Shown: positions 8,966-16,721 of the stretch, one piece after another
Layout: every line of letters starts with the position of its first letter
Position numbering within the stretch: position 1 is the stretch's first letter
NCBI GenBank assembly: GCA_944325445.1
Contig: CALVAG010000008.1
Span: forward strand, 1-64,000
Direction of reading: 5' to 3'
Source of the DNA: an uncultured Bacteroidales bacterium
Lineage (GTDB): Bacteria > Bacteroidota > Bacteroidia > Bacteroidales > UBA932
DNA: 64,000 nt
Notes under the pieces: model-generated
Database searches by the model: none
Seen by the model: the letters and a program-made list of their open reading frames with translations, nothing else
What the model was told of the DNA's origin: nothing
Program-made: the position numbers and the translations under genes

Positions 8966-10161
8966 TTCTTTGGAGCAGCCGCCTTGGCGCCACCTGCCGC
9001 AGCGAGTGTCTGGGGCTGTGGCACTGCAAGTTTCATCTCTTCTATAAGTTTGTTGGAAATCACGCCAGCGGGAGCGGAAAGCGTAGTTATAATCCACGAT
9101 TTGGTTATCTCATCCCACTTCTGGGTAGATATGCTCTCCCATACATTGGCCATCAGGCCGTCGTGCGGTGTGATTGACTTGCGGTATTTTCTGTCTTTCT
9201 TCCAGCTTTCCCTGTAACTGTCGGTTATTCCGCAACTCTCCTTGAGCTCTATTGCAAGGTTATACTGTCCGGTTCCCCAGATATTGTCGTAATTGTCGTT
9301 CTCATCCCTGAATCCCATATAAGAGCGCGGCACAATGAAACTTTCGCCTACAACCTCATATTCAGGCACTTCTCCGCTTCTTCTTATATAATGGAGACGG
9401 CCGTTTTCATCGAGATCTTCGCGTTCTACGGGAATATTTATGGTAAACTCACCCAACAGTTCATCTGTATGCAGTTCTATGGCATCGGTAAACCACGATG
9501 ATGTAAGTTTGATATTTACGCTGAGATTGAAATCCTTGCGCTCGTCGAACGAAAACTCCAGGGGAAGGGCTGTGTTGGGCAGGTTCGATTCTGTCGGATT
9601 TATTATAAGTGTATCGAGTACGAGTTCGAATTTCGAGTGGTTTACAATGCGGTAGAGTTTAGAGCGGTCTACATGGCATGAAATGAAAAATAGAGTGTCA
9701 TTGCCGTCGGTACGCAGGCAGCCGATTCCGTCGAATACCATTCCCTTAGGGTCGAGCGCACCGCTTCTCGAGGGGCGTTCGTAGAAATCCTTCACCTCTT
9801 CGATTGTATTTATACTTGTAGACCAGCTGTTTTCCGCCTCTACGCTTTTGAGCCACTCCTCCTTGAGCCTTGCGTTCCTTGTCACCAGCGAGGCTATGGC
9901 ATTTACCCCCATATCTATAAATGAGGTAACATACCCGGAAGCAAGCCCTTTTCCGGCATTGAGCGTCGCATCCAGCAGATCTGTGCCGAAACGGCGGGTG
10001 GCGTCGCTCTCCTGCATGTCGTTTACCTTCTGTATCTCCTGCGAAAGAGTTTGGTTTGTATATATAAATGTCTGATACTGGACTACAGGCCCCTGGGCAC
10101 TGCATATTGCGGGCATAAGCACCGCTATTACGAAAGCTGCAAACAAGTATTTAAGTTTCAT
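8962..10161 (-). CDS. Secreted protein of unknown function, coupled to the CHAT gene
   Basis: 399 residues from the ATG at 10161. An upstream in-frame codon at 10212 would spoil the signal peptide and lie upstream of the promoter. MKLKYLFAAF...AICSAQ is a signal peptidase I leader. The body has no family I recognise; it has aromatic/acidic strand-like patterns and a C-terminal Ala/Pro/Lys-rich end (AAAGGAKAAAPKK). It overlaps the following TPR-CHAT gene by four bases, so the two are made together and may act together in the periplasm or at the cell surface. A full-consensus promoter lies directly upstream. The role is not inferred further. Confidence 0.75.
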   Translation of the reverse strand: MKLKYLFAAFVIAVLMPAICSAQGPVVQYQTFIYTNQTLSQEIQKVNDMQESDATRRFGTDLLDATLNAGKGLASGYVTSFIDMGVNAIASLVTRNARLKEEWLKSVEAENSWSTSINTIEEVKDFYERPSRSGALDPKGMVFDGIGCLRTDGNDTLFFISCHVDRSKLYRIVNHSKFELVLDTLIINPTESNLPNTALPLEFSFDERKDFNLSVNIKLTSSWFTDAIELHTDELLGEFTINIPVEREDLDENGRLHYIRRSGEVPEYEVVGESFIVPRSYMGFRDENDNYDNIWGTGQYNLAIELKESCGITDSYRESWKKDRKYRKSITPHDGLMANVWESISTQKWDEITKSWIITTLSAPAGVISNKLIEEMKLAVPQPQTLAAAGGAKAAAPKK

Positions 10162-10182
10162 GGCTGTTTTGAATGTTCTACA

Positions 10183-10213
10183 CAAAAATAGCCATTTTAA
10201 CGATTCCGGCAAA
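10183..10213 (-). promoter_or_regulatory. Promoter of the CHAT operon
   Basis: The minus strand reads TTTG (10213-10210), 19 nt, then TATTTTTG (10190-10183), a complete match to the Bacteroidetes -33/-7 consensus. The start codon at 10161 follows by 21 nt. Confidence 0.75.
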
Positions 10214-10232
10214 GAGTAACCGCAGTAGATTT

Positions 10233-10472
10233 CTATCTGTCACTTATCGTTACGACAGGGACAGTCTTCGCCATGCCATATTCGTTATACTTATATATTC
10301 CTGTCTGTCTGGCACATTTTCCGGCGGGGATTCTTATTATCTGCCTGTCGTAATACGATTTGTCTTCATTGCAAAGGAGCAGGACAGTGACTCCATACGC
10401 CGAGGGCATATCCAAACTCTCATGCAGTTCATCAGCCAGAGCGGCCCCGTTGTCGAAAATATGGGTAACCAT
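10233..10472 (-). CDS. Small hypothetical protein
   Basis: 79 residues from the ATG at 10472, which has AAAGGG at a good spacing. The frame stays open further upstream to 10559, but that would run over the ybaK start. The composition is protein-like (RIPAGKCARQTGIYKY, MAKTVPVV) and matches the codon habits of neighbours, yet I recognise no family and see no signal peptide. It may be the remnant C-terminus of a longer protein whose beginning was lost. It lies between the CHAT operon promoter and divergent ybaK. Confidence 0.42.
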   Translation of the reverse strand: MVTHIFDNGAALADELHESLDMPSAYGVTVLLLCNEDKSYYDRQIIRIPAGKCARQTGIYKYNEYGMAKTVPVVTISDR

Positions 10473-10516
10473 TAATCCCTTTGTCGTGACCACATCTCCC
10501 GATACTGATTTATTCT

Positions 10517-10524
10517 TAATTTTG
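10517..10524 (+). promoter_or_regulatory. Putative -7 box for ybaK
   Basis: TAATTTTG matches TAnnTTTG and lies 18 bp before the ybaK ATG at 10543. No TTTG at the usual 19-21 nt spacing is present, so support is partial. Confidence 0.4.
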
Positions 10525-10542
10525 CTGCATAAACGGCACAAA

Positions 10543-11034
10543 ATGGCAAAAATACACAAGACAAATGCAGCCAGGATATTGGACAGCGCAAAGGTTGAAT
10601 ATGAACTCGTGCCTTATACCGTAGATGAAAACAATCTGGCGGCAGGGCATATTGCAGAGGAGTTGGGAGAGGATATAAACCAGGTTTTCAAGACTTTGGT
10701 ATTGAAAGGGGATAAAACAGGCCATCTGGTCTGCGTTATTCCGGGGAACTGTGAAGTGGACCTTAAGAAGGCGGCAAAGGTTTCCGGCAACAAGAGCGTA
10801 CAGATGATTCACATGAAGGAGTTGCTGCCGGTTACCGGTTATATACGCGGCGGATGTTCGCCGCTCGGAATGAAAAAGGCATTTCCGACATGGTTCAATG
10901 AAACGGCGCTGGATTTCGAATATATCTATGTGAGCGCCGGAATGCGCGGCCTGCAGCTGAAGGTAGATCCGCAAAAACTTATTTCAGTTGTCGGCGCACA
11001 GACCGCAGACATTGTCTCAACTGTTTGCGAATAA
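10543..11034 (+). CDS. ybaK: Cys-tRNA(Pro)/Cys-tRNA(Cys) deacylase YbaK/EbsC
   Basis: 163 residues from ATG 10543; a longer frame back to 10360 lacks family homology and runs under the divergent ORF. Single YbaK/ProX editing domain: the N-terminus (MAKIHKTNAARILDS...VEYELVPY), then KTLVLKGD with the conserved lysine, VCVIPGN, GGCSPLGMKK (GG.SP.G signature) and YVSAG.RG near the end. Family members hydrolyse Cys-tRNA(Pro) formed by misacylating ProRS. Monocistronic, facing an LRR operon across a 268-bp gap. Confidence 0.93.
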   Translation: MAKIHKTNAARILDSAKVEYELVPYTVDENNLAAGHIAEELGEDINQVFKTLVLKGDKTGHLVCVIPGNCEVDLKKAAKVSGNKSVQMIHMKELLPVTGYIRGGCSPLGMKKAFPTWFNETALDFEYIYVSAGMRGLQLKVDPQKLISVVGAQTADIVSTVCE

Positions 11035-11240
11035 TGTGAAATTTCGGCCGAAAAAGAGGCGGATTATGTGAAAAACTCATGCATTTTTGAGCAGTATTAT
11101 GTAAAGATTGCTATTTCCGTCTAAATATCTCTTCTGTGAAAATATTAAAATTTAAGCGCTTACAAACATTTCTACCAATAAAACCACTACTCCCGAAAGT
11201 TAGACAATTTATATTATGTTAAATAGGATAAATTGTAATA

Positions 11241-11279
11241 AAAAAAAGGGCAGTTAAATCGAATTTGTTATTAGCTGCC
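11241..11279 (-). terminator. Terminator of the LRR lipoprotein operon
   Basis: On the minus strand GGCAG (11279-11275) pairs with CTGCC (11253-11249) across a 21-nt loop, followed by CTTTTTTT. It lies 24 bp past the stop of the second LRR gene. The stem is short, so confidence is moderate. The rest of the 11035-11302 gap shows only a TTTCGGCCGAAA palindrome near 11041. Confidence 0.5.
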
Positions 11280-11302
11280 ACTATTCAATTCAAATGGAAA
11301 TT

Positions 11303-12232
11303 CTACTCGGGAATATAAAAGTTCAAGGAAATTGTTTTATCGTTGTATGTCCAGCTTTGATATGAAAATTCAAAATCAGCCGGGATATTATCGTTCCCGA
11401 ACCATGCCGCAACATTGAATTGTGTACCATCACCTGGATTATCGTAGCAACTTAAATCTTCCAATAGTTTATTGTTCCTAATATCCAACGAGGTTAGTTG
11501 ATTATCAGAGCAAGACAAAATTGTCAAAGCAGTGTTACTGCTGATATCCAACGAGGTTAGTTGATTAGAATCGCAATTCAAACCTGTCAAAGTAGTGTTG
11601 CTGCTGATATCCAGAGAGGTTAGTTTATTATCATAGCACCATAAACTTGTCAAAGCAGTGTTACTGCTGATATCCAACGTGGCTAGTTGATTAAAAGAGC
11701 AATTCAAATGTGTCAAAGCAGTGTTGTTGCTCACATCCAACGAGGTTAGTTGATTAGAATCGCAAAACAACCATTCCAAAGCAGTGTTGTTGCTCACATT
11801 CAACGAGGTTAGTTGATTATCAGAGCAAAACAAATCTGTCAAAGCAGTATTATTGCTAACATCCAAAGAAGTAAGTTCATTGTCGGCGCAATTCAAACTT
11901 TCTAAAGCAGTATTATTACTGAGATCCAAAGATGTTAATTTATTATAATTGCAATTCAAATGTTTCAGCGAAGTAAAATATTCAATTCCCTTAAGGGAGG
12001 TAAGCTCCCCTACTGCATCATAAGTTCCTGAAACATCCAATTCCGTTATATACGCCACATCTTCGGCTGATATACAGCTTGCATCGGGAATATAACCCCT
12101 TGCCTGCAACTCATTTGCAAAAGCCGGATCAAATTTGGAGGTAATATAAGGAGACTCTTCCTTGCTGCAGGAGAAGCATAGAAGCATAAACATAGTTAAT
12201 ATAAAAGGCGATTTTAAATACTTCGTTTTCAT
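11303..12232 (-). CDS. Leucine-rich-repeat surface lipoprotein (second of pair)
   Basis: 309 residues. The N-terminal signal ends in CFSC-SKEES; acidic residues just after the cysteine resemble the Bacteroidetes lipoprotein export signal for surface display. Residues 30-85 (SPYITSKFDPAF...ISAEDVA) match the neighbour at 12256-13185. Then come about nine 21-residue LRRs of the form LTSLD(V/I)SxNTALxxLxCxxNQ, and a cap domain (CYDNPGDGTQFNVAAWF). LRRs of this kind usually bind proteins or glycans; no catalytic motif is seen. It lies 23 bp after its paralogue, so the two form an operon ended by the hairpin at 11241-11279. Confidence 0.85.
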   Translation of the reverse strand: MKTKYLKSPFILTMFMLLCFSCSKEESPYITSKFDPAFANELQARGYIPDASCISAEDVAYITELDVSGTYDAVGELTSLKGIEYFTSLKHLNCNYNKLTSLDLSNNTALESLNCADNELTSLDVSNNTALTDLFCSDNQLTSLNVSNNTALEWLFCDSNQLTSLDVSNNTALTHLNCSFNQLATLDISSNTALTSLWCYDNKLTSLDISSNTTLTGLNCDSNQLTSLDISSNTALTILSCSDNQLTSLDIRNNKLLEDLSCYDNPGDGTQFNVAAWFGNDNIPADFEFSYQSWTYNDKTISLNFYIPE

Positions 12233-12255
12233 AACTTGATATTATAAATAGGTCA

Positions 12256-13185
12256 TTACTCCGGGATATAATAGTTTATGGAAATCGTATTACCGTTGTA
12301 ACTCCAAGTTCCAGTAGTGAACTCTTGGTAATAACTTGAAGGAATACTATTATTACTAAACCATGCTGCAACATTGAATTTTGTACCGTCCCCGGGATTA
12401 TCATAACAACGTAAATACGCCAATGACTTATTATTGCTGATATCCAACGAGGTAAGCTGATTGTCATGGCATTCCAAAATCCACAAGTCAGGGTTGCTGC
12501 TGACATCCAATGAGGTGAGTTGATTGTCAGCGCAATCCAAATCCACCAAAGCAGGGTTGTTGCTGACATCCAACGACGTAAGTTGATTGAAATAGCATTG
12601 CAAATACCACAAGTCAGGGTTGCTGCTGACATCCAATGAGGTGAGTTGATTGTCAGCGCAATACAAACTCTCCAAAGCAGGGTTGTTGCTGACATCCAAT
12701 GAGGTGAGTTGATTGCTAAAGCAATCCAAATCCACCAAGGCAGGGTTGTTGCTGACATCCAATGAGGTGAGTTGATTGTAACCGCAGTCCAAATTCACCA
12801 AAGCAGGGTTGTTGCTGACATCCAACGACGTGAGTTGATTGCTAGAGCAGTCCAAATTCACCAAAGCAGGGTTGTTGCTGACATCCAACGACGTGAGTTG
12901 ATTGCTAGAACACCACAAAGTCTTCAGAGATGTAAAATATTCAATTCCTTTAAGGGAAGTGAGCACATAAGTTCCTGAAATGTCCAATTCTGTTATACAC
13001 GCTACATCTTCGGCTGATATACAGCTTGCATCGGGAATATAACCCCTTGCCTGCAACACATTTGCAAAAGCCGGGTCAAATTTGGAGGTAATATAAGGAG
13101 ACTCTTCCTTGCTGCAGGATTGCAGTAGTACGGCGATTGCAATAACGGATAAGAGGAAAAAACCGATAGTCTGAAATTTTTTCAT
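12256..13185 (-). CDS. Leucine-rich-repeat surface lipoprotein (first of pair)
   Basis: 309 residues from ATG 13185; a TTG two codons earlier is a less likely start. Lipobox LLQSC followed by SKEES. Shares its N-terminal 50 residues and its C-terminal cap (CYDNPGDGTKFNVAAWF) with the next gene, but its repeats carry NPALVxLDC instead of NTALxxLxC. About nine LRRs of 21 residues. Two repeats are identical at DNA level over 63 bp (12784-12909), pointing to recent repeat duplication. Upstream is an inverted-repeat segment with an outward-facing promoter box, suggesting that expression is switched by DNA inversion. Confidence 0.85.
   Translation of the reverse strand: MKKFQTIGFFLLSVIAIAVLLQSCSKEESPYITSKFDPAFANVLQARGYIPDASCISAEDVACITELDISGTYVLTSLKGIEYFTSLKTLWCSSNQLTSLDVSNNPALVNLDCSSNQLTSLDVSNNPALVNLDCGYNQLTSLDVSNNPALVDLDCFSNQLTSLDVSNNPALESLYCADNQLTSLDVSSNPDLWYLQCYFNQLTSLDVSNNPALVDLDCADNQLTSLDVSSNPDLWILECHDNQLTSLDISNNKSLAYLRCYDNPGDGTKFNVAAWFSNNSIPSSYYQEFTTGTWSYNGNTISINYYIPE
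12784..12909. repeat. Two identical 63-bp tandem units coding for LRRs
   Basis: Positions 12784-12846 and 12847-12909 are identical base for base over 63 bp, one 21-residue LRR each. Neighbouring units differ by a few bases. Such perfect units expand and contract easily by slippage or recombination. Confidence 0.85.
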
Positions 13186-13211
13186 AGTCAATATAATTTA
13201 CAAGTATGAAT

Positions 13212-13336
13212 ATTAAACGAAGGATTAATCTTATGCATTTAAGATATTGTATTAGCTAAAAAATAATCTTGAACCTTTTATGATTCAAGATTATATAAAA
13301 TTATTATTTTTGTAACTGATTAATCCTTCGTTTAAT
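13212..13336. promoter_or_regulatory. Candidate invertible promoter segment
   Basis: A perfect 19-bp inverted repeat (ATTAAACGAAGGATTAATC at 13212-13230, its exact complement at 13318-13336) bounds an 87-bp AT-rich segment. Inside, TATTTTTG at 13305-13312 matches TAnnTTTG and points right, away from the LRR operon and into the 3' end of the barrel gene. Inversion would move this box to 13236-13243 on the minus strand, about 50 nt before the LRR ATG at 13185. No clear -33 TTTG is seen at the right spacing, and no recombinase gene is in the window. The arrangement is what invertible promoters of Bacteroidales look like. Confidence 0.7.
13263..13294. repeat. Inner 11-bp inverted repeat
   Basis: ATAATCTTGAA (13263-13273) and TTCAAGATTAT (13284-13294) are perfect complements around a 10-nt loop, nearly central in the outer inverted repeat. 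It is AT-rich and lacks a T run at the stem end, so a terminator is doubtful; a protein site or part of the inversion structure is possible. Confidence 0.6.
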
Positions 13337-13350
13337 CCGAAAGCCGTCTC

Positions 13351-13899
13351 TTAAAAGAGATACCCCACCTTGAACTGCACCGCACCCATGTTAAGGCTCA
13401 TGCCGCGCTCTGTCATCTGCTGCAGGTTGTAGCCTACCTGAATCTTGAAATCCTCGAAAAGCCTTATGCCCACCGAGGGTGTGACATAGAGCCCCGATTC
13501 GCCGTCGTCCGAAAGGCAGAAACTGTAACCGAGATCCAAAGAGAGGAACGGCATGAAGTCGTCATCCAATGGAATATAGCCCTTTATATTGAAAAATACC
13601 GGCAGGAAACCCATCCTGTCCTTTTCGAAATAGCCTCCGTAGTAATAATCATCATCGCCGAAATCGGTATAGATATTCTCCTCTACAAAATGGTAATCCA
13701 GACCGGCTCCCACGCCTAAAAAGAGATAATCTTCTATCTCGAACCCATGGACCGTGCTTACGTTAAAGCGGTCTGACGGCATCTTGCCCACACCCAGCGA
13801 GTAACCGAAATCTACCTCGCCCTGATAATCCTGCGCATAAAACTTTACGGAAAAGAGCGTTGCGCATGCAAATGCAATTAAAAACAGACTTTTCTTCAT
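13351..13899 (-). CDS. Outer-membrane beta-barrel protein
   Basis: 182 residues from ATG 13899; upstream in-frame codons run into the neighbouring gene and would hide the signal peptide MKKSLFLIAFACATLFSV...YAQ. The mature part alternates short aromatic/hydrophobic strands with Gly/Asp-rich turns (for example the DDDYYYGGYF loop) and ends in VGYLF with a terminal Phe, as expected of an 8-stranded OmpW/OmpA-like barrel. Function unknown. It follows the flavodoxin-ferredoxin gene by 28 bp. If the inverted segment at 13212-13336 has the orientation seen here, its promoter box would make antisense RNA to this gene. Confidence 0.75.
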   Translation of the reverse strand: MKKSLFLIAFACATLFSVKFYAQDYQGEVDFGYSLGVGKMPSDRFNVSTVHGFEIEDYLFLGVGAGLDYHFVEENIYTDFGDDDYYYGGYFEKDRMGFLPVFFNIKGYIPLDDDFMPFLSLDLGYSFCLSDDGESGLYVTPSVGIRLFEDFKIQVGYNLQQMTERGMSLNMGAVQFKVGYLF

Positions 13900-13927
13900 C
13901 GTCTCAATATTATTGTTAAACATTATT

Positions 13928-14755
13928 CTACAGATACAGTTCCGGCTCCTTGCGAATTGCCGAAAACTTTTCCTCCAGCAACTGCTTGTGGCTGAGATAA
14001 TCTGCATCGGCAAAGTATTTTGCGCCGTTGGGGCAGCGCTTTACGCAGGCGCAGCACTTTATGCAGATGCCCGGCACATCGGAGCAGTCGGCCGGATTTA
14101 TGGAGCCCATCGGACAAATCGCGGCGCAATAACCGCAGCCTGTACAGAGCCCTTTATCCGTGAGCGGTTTCACCTTTCTTATATCGATAGATGAACCGCT
14201 GCCGTTTTTGGCATTGTAGAACTTGCGGCTTCCGGCCGGGTTGCCCGGAACGGCGAACTCCTCCCCTGCCCCGTTGCCTGAAAGTTTCTCATATATGCGC
14301 TCGGCATACCGGGATGCGGTCTCAAGGTCTGCAACGTCTGGCCGTCCGCCGCCCAAAATTCTTGAAAAGGAGTGCTCGCCCACGAATGCCGCTGCCGCGA
14401 TGCATTCAAAACCGTCTGAAGCCAGGATATCCCGCGCCTCGGCAAGGGCATCGTCGTAGGCGCGGTTGCCGTAAACCACAACGGCAACTGCTGTGGCGCC
14501 GTTTCCCACAAATGTTTTGAAATAGGGTGAAATAAGGTTGGGAAGACGGCCTATATAAACAGGAGAACCGAATATAACAATATCGTTACTATTAAAGGTT
14601 ATCTGTTGTTTACGGGATTGAGGAGTAGTGATATCCAATGAGCCGCATCCTATTCCCAATATGGTTGCCAACGAAGATGCAATCTGCTCCACAACCTTTT
14701 TCGTAGTATGCGTAGGGCTGAAATAGAGCGCCGTGACCTTGGTATATTTTCCCAT
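13928..14755 (-). CDS. Flavodoxin-ferredoxin fusion protein (EFR1 family)
   Basis: 275 residues from ATG 14755. The N-terminal 170 residues are flavodoxin-like, with ALYFSPTHTTKKV as the FMN phosphate loop and FGSPVYIGRLP as a second flavin loop. The C-terminus has two 4Fe-4S motifs, CTGCGYCAAICP and CIKCCACVKRCP. Such proteins shuttle electrons between ferredoxins and flavin partners in anaerobes; the partner here is unknown. The longer frame back to 14986 runs into the divergent hexosaminidase gene and is not used. A TATTTTTG box lies 36 bp upstream. Confidence 0.88.
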   Translation of the reverse strand: MGKYTKVTALYFSPTHTTKKVVEQIASSLATILGIGCGSLDITTPQSRKQQITFNSNDIVIFGSPVYIGRLPNLISPYFKTFVGNGATAVAVVVYGNRAYDDALAEARDILASDGFECIAAAAFVGEHSFSRILGGGRPDVADLETASRYAERIYEKLSGNGAGEEFAVPGNPAGSRKFYNAKNGSGSSIDIRKVKPLTDKGLCTGCGYCAAICPMGSINPADCSDVPGICIKCCACVKRCPNGAKYFADADYLSHKQLLEEKFSAIRKEPELYL

Positions 14756-14791
14756 ATACAAATTGTTAAAAAATAGTGTAAAACGCGCTTT

Positions 14792-14799
14792 CAAAAATA
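14792..14799 (-). promoter_or_regulatory. Putative -7 box for the flavodoxin-ferredoxin gene
   Basis: The minus strand reads TATTTTTG (TAnnTTTG) 36 bp before the ATG at 14755. A TTTG lies upstream at 14 nt rather than 19-21, so the -33 is unsupported. Confidence 0.4.
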
Positions 14800-14861
14800 G
14801 GGAATATTTTCTCCAAAATTCTTTTCTTTGCAAAACAATATGCAAAAAAAAAGAGCATACA

Positions 14862-16661
14862 ATGAAACACAGATTAATTTTATTTTTTTCCATGGCATTA
14901 TTACTATCCGCGACAATGCAGGCCGCCGGAAAATACCTCCACCCAGCTCCGCAGCAGATGAGTGCGACAGGCGACAGCATTGCCATCCCGACAGACTACC
15001 GGATGTATGTATTTGAAGAGGGTGCAGATGAACCGGCACTGAAACTGCTCTATTCATTCCTGCCCTACAGCGCAGAGAAGGCCGGATTCGGCATATATGT
15101 CGGCGCAAGAGGCGACAAATCCGTAAAGAAATTCTCACGCAACATCCCGCAGAAAGCGGAAGGATATTACCTTAAAATAGATGACAATAACATTGTCGTA
15201 GCAGGTGCGGACAGGCGAGGCCTATTTTACGGAGTCCAGACCCTGTTGCAGCTTGTGGAAAACGGAAAACTGCCGGCGGTCGAGATAACGGACTATCCCG
15301 ATGTGCCTTACAGAGGGGTCGTGGAGGGTTTCTACGGCAAGCCCTGGAGCCACATGGCAAGGCTGCGCCAGCTCGAATTTTACGGCAGGAACAAAATGAA
15401 TGTCTATATCTACGGCCCGAAGGATGACCCGTACCACAGGACGCCGGACTGGCGCATCCCCTACCCTGAGGAAGAGGCAGAGCGCATGATGGAACTGGTA
15501 CAGGCCGCAACAGACAACAATGTGATATTCTATTGGGCGATACACCCGGGACAGGATATAAAATGGAACGATGAAGACCGCGACAACCTGCTGCAGAAGT
15601 TCGAACACATGTATCAGTTGGGAGTGCGCGGATTCGCAGTCTTCTTCGATGACATTTCAGGCGAAGGGACAAAGGCCGACAAACAGGCCGAACTTCTCAA
15701 CTATATAGACGACAACTTCATACAGACAAAACACGATGTGGCGCCTCTCATCATGTGTCCTACGGAATACAACAAGTCCTGGACAAAGCTCGAGGGCGGC
15801 TACCTTGCCACGCTCGGCGAGAGGCTGAACGGAGACATCCATATAATGTGGACGGGAGACAAGGTCGTAGAGACCATCGATATGGAGACTCTCGATTTCG
15901 TAAACCCTCTTATAAAACGCAAAGCCTTTATATGGTGGAACTTCCCCGTTTCGGATTATGTACAGCCGCATCTGCTTATGGGCGAAGTATACGGCAACGG
16001 GCTCGATATAAAGGATGATGTATCGGCTTTTGTCTCGAATCCCATGGAGTATGCAGAGGCATCTAAAATCGCAATACAGAGCATTGCAGACTACACATGG
16101 AACATGGAGGCTTACGACAGCCGCGAATCATGGCTCCAGGCAATCAGAGACCTAATGCCAGAAAATGCGGAGTATCTGAAAACCTTTGTCTCGCACAACT
16201 CTGACCTCGGCCCCAACGGCCACAACTTCCAGCGCATGGAATCGGAGGAGATTGCCCCGGCGCTGGATACGCTCCTCAATGAGTTCCGCGATAATGGGAC
16301 GGTAAACCCTCAGGCGTATGAACAGGTGGCAAGGGAGTGTAAAAATATAATAACCGCATCCTATATGCTGCTTACCGCGGAAGACAACAGGCCTTTGGCT
16401 GAAGAGATCAAGCCATGGCTCCGCTACTTCAGGGAGCTCGGAGAGTACGGATGCGCTGTCCTGGATATGGTGCGTACGGCGGCAGATAAGGATACGGAAA
16501 GTTTCGAAGCGGCATACAGGCAGGCAAAAGCACTGAGGACAATCATGCAGATGACAGATGATACATCGAACCGCGACCACAGGCAACCGGGCGTAAAATG
16601 CGGCACGAAACGGCTTCTGCCCGCATTCGATTCGCTTTTTGAAATTGCCTGCAATAAATAA
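14862..16661 (+). CDS. GH84 beta-N-acetylglucosaminidase
   Basis: 599 residues from ATG 14862; signal peptide MKHRLILFFSMALLLSATMQAA. Residues 22-145 are the alpha/beta domain preceding many hexosaminidases. Residues 148-430 form the GH84 barrel: YRGVVEGFYGKPW, MNVYIYGPKDDPYH, and the catalytic pair FFDDISG (Asp263-Asp264) used in substrate-assisted catalysis. A helical domain follows and the protein then ends, whereas longer Bacteroides homologues carry a further C-terminal beta domain. Expected in the periplasm, removing GlcNAc from glycans or O-GlcNAc. Divergent from the flavodoxin-ferredoxin gene; an imperfect TTTCTTTG box lies 31 bp upstream. Confidence 0.92.
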   Translation: MKHRLILFFSMALLLSATMQAAGKYLHPAPQQMSATGDSIAIPTDYRMYVFEEGADEPALKLLYSFLPYSAEKAGFGIYVGARGDKSVKKFSRNIPQKAEGYYLKIDDNNIVVAGADRRGLFYGVQTLLQLVENGKLPAVEITDYPDVPYRGVVEGFYGKPWSHMARLRQLEFYGRNKMNVYIYGPKDDPYHRTPDWRIPYPEEEAERMMELVQAATDNNVIFYWAIHPGQDIKWNDEDRDNLLQKFEHMYQLGVRGFAVFFDDISGEGTKADKQAELLNYIDDNFIQTKHDVAPLIMCPTEYNKSWTKLEGGYLATLGERLNGDIHIMWTGDKVVETIDMETLDFVNPLIKRKAFIWWNFPVSDYVQPHLLMGEVYGNGLDIKDDVSAFVSNPMEYAEASKIAIQSIADYTWNMEAYDSRESWLQAIRDLMPENAEYLKTFVSHNSDLGPNGHNFQRMESEEIAPALDTLLNEFRDNGTVNPQAYEQVARECKNIITASYMLLTAEDNRPLAEEIKPWLRYFRELGEYGCAVLDMVRTAADKDTESFEAAYRQAKALRTIMQMTDDTSNRDHRQPGVKCGTKRLLPAFDSLFEIACNK

Positions 16662-16721
16662 TGCAATCAGTCTGGCCCGATATTTGGATATACTAATTTA
16701 GAATTTTTAAAAATTGGAATT

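Noticed and set aside
11303..13185. Regular direct repeats that could be a CRISPR array
   Set aside because: The repeats have a 63-bp period, no unique spacers, and encode leucine-rich repeats in frame.
13212..13336. The same inverted repeats as a MITE or insertion sequence
   Set aside because: No target-site duplication flanks the repeats, and a promoter box lies inside; an invertible segment fits better.
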